Below, piece after piece: positions 17,621 to 27,097 of a stretch of DNA of 64,000 bases. Location: assembly GCA_025360785.1 (NCBI GenBank), contig JANYBN010000127.1, positions 1-64,000 of the forward strand. The letters are read 5' to 3'. Source of the stretch: Geobacter sp. (lineage in GTDB: Bacteria; Desulfobacterota; Desulfuromonadia; Geobacterales; Pseudopelobacteraceae). Within the stretch, counting starts at the first letter, position 1. Every line of letters begins with the position of its first letter. A program made the translations under genes and the position numbers. Under the pieces are notes generated by a model that made no database searches, had not been told where the DNA came from, and saw only the letters and a list, made by a program, of their open reading frames with translations.

Positions 17621-19273
17621 ATGACTGCACAGATAAAAAAGGGGTCTCTGGGCGCAATACTCTCTGCCTGCAACATCATCACCGAAAATGACATCAACGC
17701 TGCACTGGAGGAGCAGGGACGTACCGGGGCACGTTTAGGTGAAGCGCTGATCACTCTGGGGATCGTAACTCAGGAGGATATTGACTGGGCACTGTCCAAT
17801 CAACTGGATCTCCCCTACATTCGGCTCAAAGCGAACATGATCGATCTGGAGGCGATTCGGCTTGTACCTGCAGCAACGGCAAGAAAATTCAATCTGATCC
17901 CGCTCATCAAAGCGGGAGGTGAGTTGAGCATCGCTATTTCCGACCCGCTCAACAAGGCTGCAATCGCGGCTGTCGAACAATTGAGCGGCTGTCAGGTCAA
18001 TATTTCAGTGGCATTGATCCGTGAAATCCGTGAGATGATCGAGGCCTGCTACGGCAGCAGCGGTCAGGAGCAGTTAGGTTTTGATTCTTCAGCCTTTTCA
18101 GAAAAGGTTCTGGATGTCATTAACGGCGACCTGGGCGGTGGCAAACTGCTTGACTACCTGCTGATTTTTATTTTACAGAACAGACTCTCTTCGCTCTCCC
18201 TGCAGCCGATGGGGGACACCGTGATGATCAGCGGCAGGAGAAGCGGGGTTTCGCGACCGATTGGGTCATTAGCTGGAACCTATTACCCTGACCTCACCCT
18301 CAAAATCCGTAAAAACATCGGCATCACCGCTCATAGCGAACCATCTTCCTGCGGCTTGCTTACGTTCAGCTACCGCTCTCACCCGATCACGTTCCAGATT
18401 GCCTCTATGGCCGGCTATGGCGGCGACTATATCACCATCCAGCCGCACCTGTCTGCCGGCGTTCCGGACCGGCTTGCCGATCTTCATCTTCCCGCCGGAC
18501 AGGAAGCCGATTTTATCCGGTTGTCACGCAGGCAGCAGGGTATTACCTTCTTTGCCTCGCGCAATACTCAGGAACGTGATCGTTTTATGGATCTTATGCT
18601 GGAGGAGATCGATACCGCCGGCAAGAACGTGATTATTCTGGGTGAAGGTCCGGGAAAAATGAACAAACGCTTCCCGCGTATCCTTCTGCCGCGCAATGAA
18701 GCTGAACGGGCCGAAACCATCATGAGGGCTTTGGACCATGCCCCGGACATTCTGGTCATAGAGGATGTTACCGAGGGGATGCCCTTCACAGCCGCCTGCC
18801 GGGCCGCCATGCGGGGCAAACTGGTTCTGGCCGGGCTCGAAACTCGCGGGACCCGCAATGTCCTGCGCCATTTACTCCTGTATCAGCAGCAGAACTACTT
18901 CCTGCCGATCTTTGTCAACGGACTCGTCTCTTTTAAAGGCATTCAACTGCTCTGCCAGGAATGCCGTACCGACTACTTGCCCCCGTCCGAGGAACTTGCA
19001 GCGATGAACCTTACCACCCCCCCCGCTTCGTTTTACCGCACAACTGGATGTGATGCTTGCGCCCATAGCGGTTTCAGCACAAGACAATTTCTGACTGATA
19101 TTCTGATCTTCACTGACGAATTTCTGCAGATATTTGAACAATCCAGTGATGTCGCCGCCCTGGAGAACTACCTCGGCATGGCTGGCTATCATGGCCTGGC
19201 GGATGAGGGACTGCGCCTCCTGATGGCAGGGGATGTTTCTCCTGAAGAATATATTGCATCCGTTGTTCTTTGA
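17621..19273 (+). CDS. Degenerate GspE/PilB-like protein without Walker A (probable pseudo-ATPase)
   Basis: 550 aa. The N-terminal MshEN/GspE-N type domain is well kept (about 1-145, LGAILSACNIITENDINAALEEQ, GARLGEALITLGIVTQEDIDWAL). The rest follows the PilB order but is eroded: where PilB has GPTGSGKTTT this protein reads GITFFASRNTQERDRFM (about 307-323), and the Walker B region is DILVIEDVTEG (about 375-385). The four zinc-binding cysteines of the PilB C-terminal domain remain (CQEC about 445-448, GCDAC about 476-480). The reading frame is open and the SD (GGAGGTCGGCC) good, so it looks functional but unlikely to hydrolyse ATP. It is immediately upstream of pilT. A regulatory partner of the pilus motor is my inference. 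Confidence 0.8.
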   Translation: MTAQIKKGSLGAILSACNIITENDINAALEEQGRTGARLGEALITLGIVTQEDIDWALSNQLDLPYIRLKANMIDLEAIRLVPAATARKFNLIPLIKAGGELSIAISDPLNKAAIAAVEQLSGCQVNISVALIREIREMIEACYGSSGQEQLGFDSSAFSEKVLDVINGDLGGGKLLDYLLIFILQNRLSSLSLQPMGDTVMISGRRSGVSRPIGSLAGTYYPDLTLKIRKNIGITAHSEPSSCGLLTFSYRSHPITFQIASMAGYGGDYITIQPHLSAGVPDRLADLHLPAGQEADFIRLSRRQQGITFFASRNTQERDRFMDLMLEEIDTAGKNVIILGEGPGKMNKRFPRILLPRNEAERAETIMRALDHAPDILVIEDVTEGMPFTAACRAAMRGKLVLAGLETRGTRNVLRHLLLYQQQNYFLPIFVNGLVSFKGIQLLCQECRTDYLPPSEELAAMNLTTPPASFYRTTGCDACAHSGFSTRQFLTDILIFTDEFLQIFEQSSDVAALENYLGMAGYHGLADEGLRLLMAGDVSPEEYIASVVL

Positions 19274-19284
19274 CGCACTTATCC
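19271..19284 (+). repeat. Partial copy of the stop-codon-associated repeat (3' part only)
   Basis: TGACGCACTTATCC begins exactly at the TGA stop of the GspE-like gene. It matches the 3' end of the longer hairpin repeats at 33251, 33414 and 34376. The 5' arm is absent here. Confidence 0.5.
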
Positions 19285-19314
19285 TGTTTTCTGGGTTAAA
19301 AGAGGAGGATTCAT

Positions 19315-20382
19315 ATGGCTCGCATAGATGCACTCTTTAACATGATGAAGGAGCAGGGAGCATCCGACCTGCACCTTTCCACCGGCAATCCCCCTATTTT
19401 TCGTCAGCGGGGCGAAATGGTGCGGCTCAATTTCAAGGCTCTGGGACATGAAGAACTGAAAACGATTCTGTTCGAGATCTTGAGTGAAAAGCAACAGGCA
19501 CAGTTCACCGAGACCAAGGATCTTGATTTTGCCTACGAAGTCCCCGGGTTGGCGCGCTTTCGCGGCAATATCATGATGCAGTATCGAGGGATCGCCGCTG
19601 TTTTCCGCATCATCCCCACAAAAATACTTTCGGCGGATGAACTGGGACTGCCGGAAGGGGTGCGTCGCATGACCAATTTCAAGAAGGGGATGGTTCTCGT
19701 CACCGGTCCGACCGGGTCCGGCAAATCCACGACTCTAGCCGGCATGATCGACCTGATCAACTCCACCCGCAAGGAACATATCCTGACTTTCGAGGATCCG
19801 CTGGAGTTCATTCATGAAAACAAGTTGTCACTAATGAATCAGCGACAGATCGGCGAGCACACCGAAAGCTTTGCCTCGGCCCTACGTGCGGCTCTTCGAG
19901 AAGATCCTGATGTCATACTGGTGGGTGAAATGCGCGACCTGACAACTATTCAACTCGCCATGAGCGCCGCCGAAACCGGGCATCTGGTCTTTGGAACCCT
20001 GCACACCAGCACCGCTGCCAAGACGGTCGACCGTATCATCGATGTTTTCCCGACCGACCAGCAGGAGCAGGTCCGCGCCATGCTGTCAGAATCGTTAAAA
20101 GGGGTTATCTGCCAGCAGCTTCTGAAAACAGCCGACGGCAAAGGACGCGTTGCAGCGCTGGAAATCATGCTCGGCACCCCGGCCATCGCCAACCTGATCC
20201 GTGAAGGGAAAACATTCCAGATCCCCTCCATCATGCAGACCGCCAAGAAGGACGGCATGCAGCTGCTGGATCAGCATCTGCTCGATCTGTTGAAAACTAA
20301 AATGGTCAACCCGGAAGAAGCCTATCGTTGCGCTGTTGACAAGAAACAGTTTGAGCAATACCTGACACCGGTAGACAAGTAG
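19315..20382 (+). CDS. pilT: Type IV pilus retraction ATPase PilT family
   Basis: 355 aa. Walker A GPTGSGKST (131-139), the Asp box FEDPLEFIHENK, Walker B DVILVGEMRD and the His box GHLVFGTLHT are all intact, and the C-terminal AIANLIREGK matches the AIRNLIRE motif specific to PilT. It should power pilus retraction as a cytoplasmic hexamer. The start has a strong SD (AGAGGAGG). It follows the degenerate GspE/PilB-like gene by 41 bases, so the two are probably co-expressed. Genomes of this group often carry several pilT paralogues and I cannot tell which this is. Confidence 0.93.
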   Translation: MARIDALFNMMKEQGASDLHLSTGNPPIFRQRGEMVRLNFKALGHEELKTILFEILSEKQQAQFTETKDLDFAYEVPGLARFRGNIMMQYRGIAAVFRIIPTKILSADELGLPEGVRRMTNFKKGMVLVTGPTGSGKSTTLAGMIDLINSTRKEHILTFEDPLEFIHENKLSLMNQRQIGEHTESFASALRAALREDPDVILVGEMRDLTTIQLAMSAAETGHLVFGTLHTSTAAKTVDRIIDVFPTDQQEQVRAMLSESLKGVICQQLLKTADGKGRVAALEIMLGTPAIANLIREGKTFQIPSIMQTAKKDGMQLLDQHLLDLLKTKMVNPEEAYRCAVDKKQFEQYLTPVDK

Positions 20383-20450
20383 ATCCTATCAGGAGATTTA
20401 TTCATGATCTCCGGCGTGATGTGGAGAGCTACTGCTGACAAGGCACCTGC

Positions 20451-21239
20451 ATGCAGATAGAACAGTCCATACGCCTTTCGGTTTTTGCCGGCGTCCTCCT
20501 GTTGGTCGCCCTTTGGGAGATCATCGCGCCACGACGTCCCCTGCAAGATAACAAGATCAGGCGCTGGCTTGCCAATCTGTCGCTGGTTGTTATCGACACC
20601 ATCTCAGTAAGGGTACTGTTCCCGATCCTCCCAGTTGCCTTGGCACAGATCGCCGAGACGCGCGGGTGGGGACTCTTCAATGCATTACAGATGACCTTCT
20701 GGCTCAAAATTATTCTGAGCATCCTCATTCTCGATTTCATTATTTATCTTCAGCACCTCCTGTTTCACTTTAACCCGATCTTATGGCGACTGCACCGGAT
20801 GCACCACACCGACCTGGATCTGGATGTTACCAGCGGCAATCGCTTCCATCCGCTGGAAATCATCATCTCGATGCTGATTAAAATGGCGGCGATCAGCGTT
20901 CTGGGTGCACCGGCACAGGCGGTGCTGGCCTTCGAGGTGGTGCTGAATGCGTGCGCCATGTTCAACCACGGTAATATCAAGCTTCCCGCCGCGTTAGACC
21001 GTCTTCTGCGCCTGTTCATCGTCACTCCGGATATGCACCGCGTTCATCATTCGGTTATTGTACGTGAGACCAACAGCAATTTCGGCTTCAACCTCCCATG
21101 GTGGGATCGAATCTGCGGAACCTATCGCTCCCAACCGGAAAAAGGCCATTTGGATATGACCATTGGGCTCAAGGAATACCGCGATCCGAAAAAACTAACC
21201 CTTCTTCGTCTCCTTGTTCAGCCGTTTACCTCTCCGTAA
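20451..21239 (+). CDS. Sterol desaturase / fatty acid hydroxylase family membrane protein
   Basis: 262 aa. About four hydrophobic segments (roughly 10-30, 45-65, 75-98, 145-170) and the di-iron histidine clusters of the superfamily: HLLFH near 104, HRMHH near 116-120, a middle HG, and HRVHHS near 202-206. The family uses a di-iron centre to hydroxylate or desaturate lipids, which needs O2. The substrate is unknown. It lies 68 bases after pilT on the same strand; no lipid gene is adjacent. A role in membrane lipid modification or oxygen-linked detoxification is possible. Confidence 0.85.
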   Translation: MQIEQSIRLSVFAGVLLLVALWEIIAPRRPLQDNKIRRWLANLSLVVIDTISVRVLFPILPVALAQIAETRGWGLFNALQMTFWLKIILSILILDFIIYLQHLLFHFNPILWRLHRMHHTDLDLDVTSGNRFHPLEIIISMLIKMAAISVLGAPAQAVLAFEVVLNACAMFNHGNIKLPAALDRLLRLFIVTPDMHRVHHSVIVRETNSNFGFNLPWWDRICGTYRSQPEKGHLDMTIGLKEYRDPKKLTLLRLLVQPFTSP

Positions 21240-21368
21240 CTGACTCCAGATAAATCTGTAATAATCCAGTCGATACAACCTCAACAATCAAACATGTCAC
21301 CATATTTATATTGACATTCATATACTACGATATTACTTATAGCACTCTGCAAACCATCGGGAGATGAC

Positions 21369-21581
21369 ATGAAAGAACTGCTGGAATACAGGTTTCTGAT
21401 CCCGGTGGTTCTACTGCTCGGATTTGCCCCGTTTTATCCTCAACCGCACATCGTCGAAAAAATCAGGATGCTAATGGCAGGCACCCTGAAACGCCCGATC
21501 GATATCTTTGACCTTGCCTGGCATGCATGGCCGTTTGTGCTGTTGGCTTATCGAGTTGTACGGGATATTACTTCCCGGTAA
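21369..21581 (+). CDS. Small membrane protein of unknown function
   Basis: 70 aa. Two hydrophobic stretches (about 8-24 and 46-62, FLIPVVLLLGFAPF and DLAWHAWPFVLLAYRVV) separated by a basic loop. GGGAGATGAC gives a good SD. It precedes the rhodanese gene by 24 bases, so the two are likely co-transcribed. No family recognised. Confidence 0.7.
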   Translation: MKELLEYRFLIPVVLLLGFAPFYPQPHIVEKIRMLMAGTLKRPIDIFDLAWHAWPFVLLAYRVVRDITSR

Positions 21582-21605
21582 AGTGGACCTTCCAAAGGAG
21601 TTACC

Positions 21606-21914
21606 ATGCAAGCCAAAGATTTATTTCAACTTATGAAAGCAAAAAGTTCACCACCGGTCATTGATGTCCGAAGCGGCGGCGAATTTGCCAGCGGTCACAT
21701 ACCAGGAGCGATCCACGCCCAGACCTGGAAGATTCTGCTGAAAATGGTGCGTTTACCTGAAGATAAGAACGCCGAACTGGTCGTCACCTGCGAGATGGGT
21801 CCCCGCGCCCAGATGGCTCAAGGACTTTTGGGAATGTATGGCTACCGGAACGTGTCACTTCTTGAGGGGCATATGGCGGGATGGCGGCGGTCCGGACTGC
21901 CGCTGGACAAGTAG
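21606..21914 (+). CDS. Single-domain rhodanese-like protein
   Basis: 102 aa, one rhodanese domain: VIDVRSGGEFASGHIPGAIHA near the N-terminus and the active-site loop with cysteine in VTCEMGPRAQMA (about residue 60), then GYRNVSLLEGHMAGWRRSGLP. The catalytic Cys is present, so sulfur transfer is plausible; the loop differs from the common CxxGxR form. An AAAGGAG SD precedes the ATG. There is no signal peptide, so it is cytoplasmic, although it is paired with a small membrane protein. The physiological sulfur acceptor is unknown. Confidence 0.88.
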   Translation: MQAKDLFQLMKAKSSPPVIDVRSGGEFASGHIPGAIHAQTWKILLKMVRLPEDKNAELVVTCEMGPRAQMAQGLLGMYGYRNVSLLEGHMAGWRRSGLPLDK

Positions 21915-21979
21915 CCGATTGACTACCTGTACGCACTGGTTCAATCGAATATTCATTTGATTACACTTCGTTTCAGTAC

Positions 21980-22018
21980 AAAAAAAGCGTGACAGGCATT
22001 TGGCCGGTCCCGCTTTTT
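21980..22018. terminator. Shared terminator between the rhodanese gene and tyrS
   Basis: AAAAAAGCG-T-GAC-A-GGC...GCC-G-GTC-C-CGCTTTTT is a long stem with two symmetrical mismatches, flanked by A- and T-runs. It can therefore end transcription from both converging genes. Confidence 0.8.
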
Positions 22019-22034
22019 AAATAGTATATATTCG

Positions 22035-23246
22035 CTACACAATCACAATCCTCGCAAAGCGGCGTTTGCCGATCTGGACAATATGCTCACCCGTTGCGGT
22101 CAACTCAAGATTGGTATCGCTGACTTTTTCACCATCCAGCTTTACACCCCCCTGATCAATCGCACGGCGCCCTTCACCGTTTGACTTGGTCAGGCCGGCT
22201 TCAGTCATGGCTCTGGCCAGCAGGATCACACCGTCAATCATCGTGTAGCTGACTTGCGGCATATCCTCAGGAATCTCATTTTCCTTGAATCTCTTGACGA
22301 AATTTTCTTCAGCAATTGCCCCGGTTCCGGCTCCATGGAAGCGGGAAACGATCTCGCGGCCAAGCTGTTTTTTGGCGGCCATCGGGTGCAGCAAATGATC
22401 CTTGAGATCACGCTTCAACAGTTCAAGCTCAGCAAGAGTCTTGTCGGAGAGGAGTTCGTAGTAGCGGAGCATCAGATCATCCGAAATAGACATGACCTTG
22501 CCGAAAATCTCGTCGGCCGGCTCGCTGATACCGATATAGTTGCCAAGCGACTTGGACATCTTGTTGATCCCGTCCAACCCCTCCAGCAGCGGCATAGTCA
22601 GCACACACTGCGGTGACTGGCCCCATTCACGCTGAAGCTCGCGCCCCATCAACAGGTTGAACTTCTGGTCGGTCCCCCCCAGTTCGACATCAGCCTTCAT
22701 TTCCACCGAGTCATACCCCTGGATCAGCGGATAGAGGAATTCATGGATCGCGATCGGCTGCTGGCTGGTAAAGCGTTTGTGAAAATCATCCCGTTCCAGC
22801 ATGCGGGCCATGGTACACTTGGAGGCCAGGGCTATCATGCCGCTTGACCCAAGTTCGTTCAACCAGGTGGAGTTAAAGACGACCTTGGTCTTTTCCGGAT
22901 CGAGAATCTTGAAGACCTGCTCCTTATAAGTTTCGGCATTACGGAGCACATCCTCGCGGGTCAGCACCTTGCGGGTTTCGGATTTGCCGGTCGGATCGCC
23001 GATCATGCCGGTAAAATCGCCGATCAGAAAATTAACCTCGTGCCCGAGCTGTTGGAACTGGCGTAGCTTCTGGATCAGTACCGTATGTCCCAGATGCAGG
23101 TCGGGCGCGGTCGGGTCGAAACCCGCCTTTATTACCAACGGGACGCCGGTAGAAATCGACTTTGTCAATTTCTCTTCCAGCTCCTTTTCAATCAGCACCT
23201 CAACGGTACCCCGCTTGATAACGGCCATCTGTTCGGATACGGACAT
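22035..23246 (-). CDS. tyrS: Tyrosyl-tRNA synthetase
   Basis: 403 aa. Class I synthetase with an HIGH-type motif (DLHLGHTVL near 50), the KMSKS motif intact ([11 protein letters not shown]) and a C-terminal S4 RNA-binding domain (about 335-400, [21 protein letters not shown]). The length and [14 protein letters not shown] fit the TyrRS form common in Proteobacteria (TyrZ/TyrS type 2). GGAGTAATC precedes the ATG. It is the last gene of a long minus-strand run from roadblock through rny and ends at a shared terminator. No T-box-like leader is seen. Confidence 0.96.
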   Translation of the reverse strand: MSVSEQMAVIKRGTVEVLIEKELEEKLTKSISTGVPLVIKAGFDPTAPDLHLGHTVLIQKLRQFQQLGHEVNFLIGDFTGMIGDPTGKSETRKVLTREDVLRNAETYKEQVFKILDPEKTKVVFNSTWLNELGSSGMIALASKCTMARMLERDDFHKRFTSQQPIAIHEFLYPLIQGYDSVEMKADVELGGTDQKFNLLMGRELQREWGQSPQCVLTMPLLEGLDGINKMSKSLGNYIGISEPADEIFGKVMSISDDLMLRYYELLSDKTLAELELLKRDLKDHLLHPMAAKKQLGREIVSRFHGAGTGAIAEENFVKRFKENEIPEDMPQVSYTMIDGVILLARAMTEAGLTKSNGEGRRAIDQGGVKLDGEKVSDTNLELTATGEHIVQIGKRRFARIVIV

Positions 23247-23277
23247 GATTACTCCTAAAATATATGCGTGCTAAAGT

Positions 23278-24063
23278 TTAGCAGGGTATATTTATTCTCT
23301 CGATACTAAGCGCCTTGCCGCTCTGTTCATCAACACCGATCACCACGGCATTCAGGCGGATGTCCTTCTTGGCCACTTCAAATTTGGCCGGCAACTGGGT
23401 CAAAAAGCGGTGAATAGTCTCTTCCTTCCCCATACCTATTACCGAATCAAAACTGCCGGTCATGCCGGCGTCTGTCAAAAAAGCCGTTCCTTGCGGGAGA
23501 ATCCGTTCATCAGCGGTCTGAACGTGGGTATGGGTACCGACCAAGGCGCTGATCTGACCATCCAGATACCATCCTAACGCCGATTTTTCCGAGGTGGCCT
23601 CGGCGTGAAAATCGACAAAAATAATCGACGTTTCCTGTTTAAGACGCTTTATTTCACGATCGGCGACCAGAAAAGGACACTCCAGGGTTTTCATAAAAAC
23701 CCTCCCCTCCAGATTGAGAACGCCGACCTTGACCCCTCCGGGAGTTGTCAGAATAGCGCTACCGTTTCCGAGCGCACCGGCAGGATAGTTGGCTGGACGC
23801 AGTATGCGTCTGTCGGCAAGTATCAGCGACACCTGCTCTTTCTTGTCCCAGATGTGATTGCCGCCAGTCAGCAGGTGAATACCGTGGCCGAACAACTCTT
23901 TGGCCACCTCAACCGTCAGTCCAAAACCGCCGGCTGAATTTTCACCATTAGCGATCACGATATCGATCGTATGCCGGTCCACCAGGCGATGCAACTCACG
24001 CGACATCGCCTGTCGGCCCGGTTTACCGACAATATCGCCTACGAATAGTATTTTAACGGGCAT
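23278..24063 (-). CDS. YmdB-family metallophosphoesterase
   Basis: 261 aa. TIGR00282/YmdB-type phosphoesterase: [15 protein letters not shown] at the N-terminus, [37 protein letters not shown] and [28 protein letters not shown] supply the metal ligands. In Bacillus YmdB hydrolyses 2',3'-cyclic nucleotides and acts with RNase Y. Here its start overlaps the end of rny by 11 bases, the same pairing as in Firmicutes, which supports a common RNA-related role. Confidence 0.92.
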   Translation of the reverse strand: MPVKILFVGDIVGKPGRQAMSRELHRLVDRHTIDIVIANGENSAGGFGLTVEVAKELFGHGIHLLTGGNHIWDKKEQVSLILADRRILRPANYPAGALGNGSAILTTPGGVKVGVLNLEGRVFMKTLECPFLVADREIKRLKQETSIIFVDFHAEATSEKSALGWYLDGQISALVGTHTHVQTADERILPQGTAFLTDAGMTGSFDSVIGMGKEETIHRFLTQLPAKFEVAKKDIRLNAVVIGVDEQSGKALSIERINIPC

Positions 24064-25615
24064 ATTCTACTGAACGTGTTTCGCGGATAACATTGACCTT
24101 GATCTGACCCGGATAGGTCATTTCAGCCTCGATCTTCTTGGCAATATCACGGGCCATAACCACTGACTGATCATCGCTGACCTGATCGCTGGAAACCATG
24201 ACGCGAATCTCGCGACCTGCCTGGATGGCAAATGATGACTGCACACCGCTGAACGATGTTGCAATACGCTCCAGATCACCAAGACGCTTAACGTAGGTTT
24301 CCATCATCTCGCGCCTGGCACCGGGACGTGCGCCGGAAAGCGCATCGGCGGCCTGCACCAGAATCGCCAGCACAGAATTCGGCTTTTCATCTTCGTGATG
24401 CGCCATGATGGCGTGAACGATCTTGGGTGTTTCCCCGTATTTGCGAGCGAGCTCCGCTCCGATGACGGCATGCGAACCTTCAACTTCATGATCGACCGCT
24501 TTGCCCAGGTCATGCAGAAGTCCGGCGCGTTTGGCCTGTTTGACGTTGATTCCGAGTTCGGCAGCCATAATACCGCAGAGGAAAGCAACTTCCAGAGAGT
24601 GTAAATAAACATTCTGGGTATAGGAGGTGCGGTATTTCAGGCGTCCAATCAATTTGAGAACTTCGGGGTGGATGCCGTGTACTCCCAGGTCAAAAGCGGC
24701 CTGCTCTCCGGCTTCTTTAATTGACAGTTCAACCTCTTCGGTTGACTTTGCTACGACCTCTTCGATGCGGCCGGGATGAATGCGGCCATCGGCAAGAAGC
24801 TTTTCAAGTGACAAACGCGCTACCTCGCGGCGTACCGGATTAAACCCGGACAAAATTACCGCTTCAGGTGTATCGTCAATAATCAAATCGATGCCGGTTG
24901 CTGCTTCCAGAGCGCGAATGTTGCGCCCCTCGCGGCCGATAATACGACCCTTCATCTCGTCAGAGGGGAGCGGCACGACTGAGACTGTACGTTCAGCCAC
25001 GTATTCACCAGCGTAACGCTGAATGGCAAGCGCCATGATTTCCTTGGCTTTTTTGTCGCCGGTTTCCCGGGCTTCATCTTCAATAGCCCTGATGATCTTG
25101 GCGGCGTCGTGCTTGGCCTCAGTCTCCATCGAGTTCATCAGCTCTTTCTTGGCTTCAGCTGCCGACATACCGGAAATCTGCTCCAGTCTGGCGATTTGGA
25201 CGTCTGTCGCTTTTTTCAACTCTGCATCCCTAAGGTCGAGCGCTTGCTCTTTTTGAGAGACAACCTGCTCCTTCTTCAGGACATCCATCTCTTTCTGGTC
25301 AATCAGGCCAGCCTTCTTATCGAGATTTTCTTCCTTCTGAGTCAGCCGTTTTTCAAGGATCTGCAGATCCTTGCTTTTTTCGTTCGTTTTGCGCTCATGC
25401 TCTTCCTTCGCCTGAATCGCTAAATCCTTCGCCTTGAGCTGCGCCTCCTTGGTGATGGTATCAGCTTCGCGGCGGGCATCGTCGAGCACCTTGCCTGCCA
25501 GCTCTTCGGCCTGCTTAAGAATCGATCCCGAATCCTTCTTGTTGAGCTTGTTGCCGGCAAAATAAGCTCCGGCAGCGACAATCAGAATGATAACAACACT
25601 AATAATCATTTCCAT
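24053..25615 (-). CDS. rny: Ribonuclease Y
   Basis: 520 aa, usual length. N-terminal membrane anchor (about 3-22, [17 protein letters not shown]), a long coiled coil (about 25-195), a KH domain with [19 protein letters not shown], and an HD domain with [18 protein letters not shown]. RNase Y is a membrane-bound endoribonuclease that starts mRNA decay. The genome also has RNase J (34.8 kb), so it carries the Bacillus-type decay pair. A good AGGAGG-like SD is present. It is followed without a gap by the YmdB gene and preceded by 5-FCL. Confidence 0.96.
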   Translation of the reverse strand: MEMIISVVIILIVAAGAYFAGNKLNKKDSGSILKQAEELAGKVLDDARREADTITKEAQLKAKDLAIQAKEEHERKTNEKSKDLQILEKRLTQKEENLDKKAGLIDQKEMDVLKKEQVVSQKEQALDLRDAELKKATDVQIARLEQISGMSAAEAKKELMNSMETEAKHDAAKIIRAIEDEARETGDKKAKEIMALAIQRYAGEYVAERTVSVVPLPSDEMKGRIIGREGRNIRALEAATGIDLIIDDTPEAVILSGFNPVRREVARLSLEKLLADGRIHPGRIEEVVAKSTEEVELSIKEAGEQAAFDLGVHGIHPEVLKLIGRLKYRTSYTQNVYLHSLEVAFLCGIMAAELGINVKQAKRAGLLHDLGKAVDHEVEGSHAVIGAELARKYGETPKIVHAIMAHHEDEKPNSVLAILVQAADALSGARPGARREMMETYVKRLGDLERIATSFSGVQSSFAIQAGREIRVMVSSDQVSDDQSVVMARDIAKKIEAEMTYPGQIKVNVIRETRSVEYAR

Positions 25616-25664
25616 ACTATATCAACCTCCTGTATATGAATCCGGGCCGCCTGGCGAACTCCGG

Positions 25665-26231
25665 TTACTTCTTTATACGGACTATTCGTGTATCCGTAAC
25701 CACGATCTCCATAGGAATATCGTGAGCATCTGCCGGGACATGACTTTCAACAAGCTGGAAGTCATGACAGAGACCGACCAGGTGGGCTTTACGACCGGGG
25801 TGCTGCAAAAAACGGTCATAGAATCCTTTGCCATAGCCGATCCGGTGACCTGACAGGTCGAAAGCGACTCCAGGGACGACGATCAGATCAGCTTCGTCAG
25901 CATGGTGATCAACCCCGGTCGGACACGGTTCCAGGATACCAAAAGCACCTTCCCTTAACTCCTCGACAGCCTCAACTCGGCGAAAAACCATCTGATGGCC
26001 GCATACAGCCGGGTACAGCACACGCTTCCCGGCCTTAAACGCATCGGCCAGAATCAGCCCCGTATCAGTCTCGTTGTGTGCTGGAGCATATAGCGCCAGG
26101 CACTCGGCCCGGACATACTCATCAAGCGAGAGCAGGTTGAACTGGGCAGCGCAACTGGATGCGTACCATGAATCATGGCTGAGTGCACGGCGCTGTGCCA
26201 GCAACTGCGAACGGAGCGAACGCTTGGGCAT
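25665..26231 (-). CDS. 5-formyltetrahydrofolate cyclo-ligase
   Basis: 188 aa. Converts 5-formyl-THF to 5,10-methenyl-THF with ATP. Motifs are LRSQLLAQRRAL at the N-terminus, the middle PAVCGHQMVFRRVE and the C-terminal family signature DLIVVPGVAFDLSGHRIGYGKGFYDRFL. It lies downstream of zapA with a structured region between them, the arrangement in which 6S RNA (ssrS) is found in many bacteria. Next gene rny starts about 50 bases on. Confidence 0.94.
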   Translation of the reverse strand: MPKRSLRSQLLAQRRALSHDSWYASSCAAQFNLLSLDEYVRAECLALYAPAHNETDTGLILADAFKAGKRVLYPAVCGHQMVFRRVEAVEELREGAFGILEPCPTGVDHHADEADLIVVPGVAFDLSGHRIGYGKGFYDRFLQHPGRKAHLVGLCHDFQLVESHVPADAHDIPMEIVVTDTRIVRIKK

Positions 26232-26249
26232 ACGAATTCTTTCAATACG

Positions 26250-26430
26250 GCATGTGAGGATTGGCCCCGAAAAGAATCGGGACGGTCGACCAGGGAGGCT
26301 GAAGAGGAGAAAAAGGCTTGAGTACCGTCAGGTAAATGTGATGATTACGGTTATGCTACTCAGAAGCGTTTTTTCCTTTCAGTGAGGATATATTCAACGG
26401 GCGTTACACATATTTTAATCAGACGCTTTA
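26250..26430 (-). ncRNA. Candidate structured RNA, 6S-like by position
   Basis: No ORF. A rod-like hairpin spans 26299-26382: on the minus strand CTGAA-AGGA-AAAAA...GCTT..GAGTA...ACCGT pairs with ACGGT...TACTC-AAGC...TTTTT-TCCT-TTCAG, with internal loops. A second hairpin, CCCGA-TTCTTT-TCGGG, follows. The place between zapA and 5-FCL is classic for ssrS. The rod is only about 84 nt, shorter than typical 6S RNA (about 180 nt), and I cannot match the conserved central bubble by eye. The ends given are approximate. Confidence 0.4.
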
Positions 26431-26509
26431 GCCACAACGTTTGACGAACCCGGTCAGCAGTAAAATTATGCGAATATATGATCAAGTCTCCCTGAGAGAC
26501 CATGTAAAT

Positions 26510-26782
26510 TCAAACCGTTTCCAGCGCTGCGATCATAGAACTGATTCTGTTATCGATGCCGGCATCCTGCTCTCGCCGGGAGCGAAGCTCAATCAACTCT
26601 TCAGAAGTATTCAGCAGAGCCAGCGTCAGTACCAATTGAGCATCACCACTTTTTAGAGCGCTGCCGATATCTTGAAGCTTCCCATTTACGAAGGCTTCGA
26701 CCGCCTTAACCTTTGCCTCGGGAGCAGAACTCCGAACTGAAAGTTCACGACCCAGAACTGTCACTGCATGGCTTGTTTTCAT
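26510..26782 (-). CDS. zapA: Cell division protein ZapA
   Basis: 90 aa. Starts with the beta-hairpin typical of ZapA (HAVTVLGRELSVRSSAPEAKVKAVEAFVNGKL) and continues into a C-terminal helix for the coiled coil (LVLTLALLNTSEELIELRSRREQ). ZapA binds FtsZ and cross-links protofilaments at midcell. It follows the ZapB-like gene by about 20 bases on the same strand, and ftsY lies upstream, so this is a small division cluster. Confidence 0.86.
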   Translation of the reverse strand: MKTSHAVTVLGRELSVRSSAPEAKVKAVEAFVNGKLQDIGSALKSGDAQLVLTLALLNTSEELIELRSRREQDAGIDNRISSMIAALETV

Positions 26783-26802
26783 ACAATGACCACGGGCACT
26801 GG

Positions 26803-26979
26803 TTAAATTCCGTCCAGCTTGCCAAGGATGGCATCTACACGGGACTTGAAGCCCTCACGGTCGCTTGATAGCCGCTGTATTTCATCATTCAGACGCGCAT
26901 TTTCTTCTTTCAGAGCGCTATACTTCTCGACGATGTCGCCGATTTTCTTTTCAAGTACTTCTATCAGTTCTTGGTTCAT
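26803..26979 (-). CDS. zapB: ZapB-like coiled-coil cell division protein
   Basis: 58 aa from MNQELIEVLEKK. The track's 132-aa version starts far upstream in sequence with no protein character; AGGAAACGGAACC before this ATG is a usable SD. Nearly the whole protein is one coiled coil (LEKKIGDIVEKYSALKEENARLNDEIQRLSSDREGFKSRVDAILGKLDG). Its size, composition and placement directly before zapA support a ZapB-type Z-ring factor; sequence alone does not separate it from other short coiled coils. Confidence 0.7.
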   Translation of the reverse strand: MNQELIEVLEKKIGDIVEKYSALKEENARLNDEIQRLSSDREGFKSRVDAILGKLDGI

Positions 26980-27097
26980 AGGTTCCGTTTCCTTTCGAGG
27001 GTGATCACTATACGAAGGGGCAGACACAAAGTCAAGCCCTAATTGATTGAAATAGCAGAGATCCGTGACGTTCTTACCCTTTACTCGCCTTGTTTTT

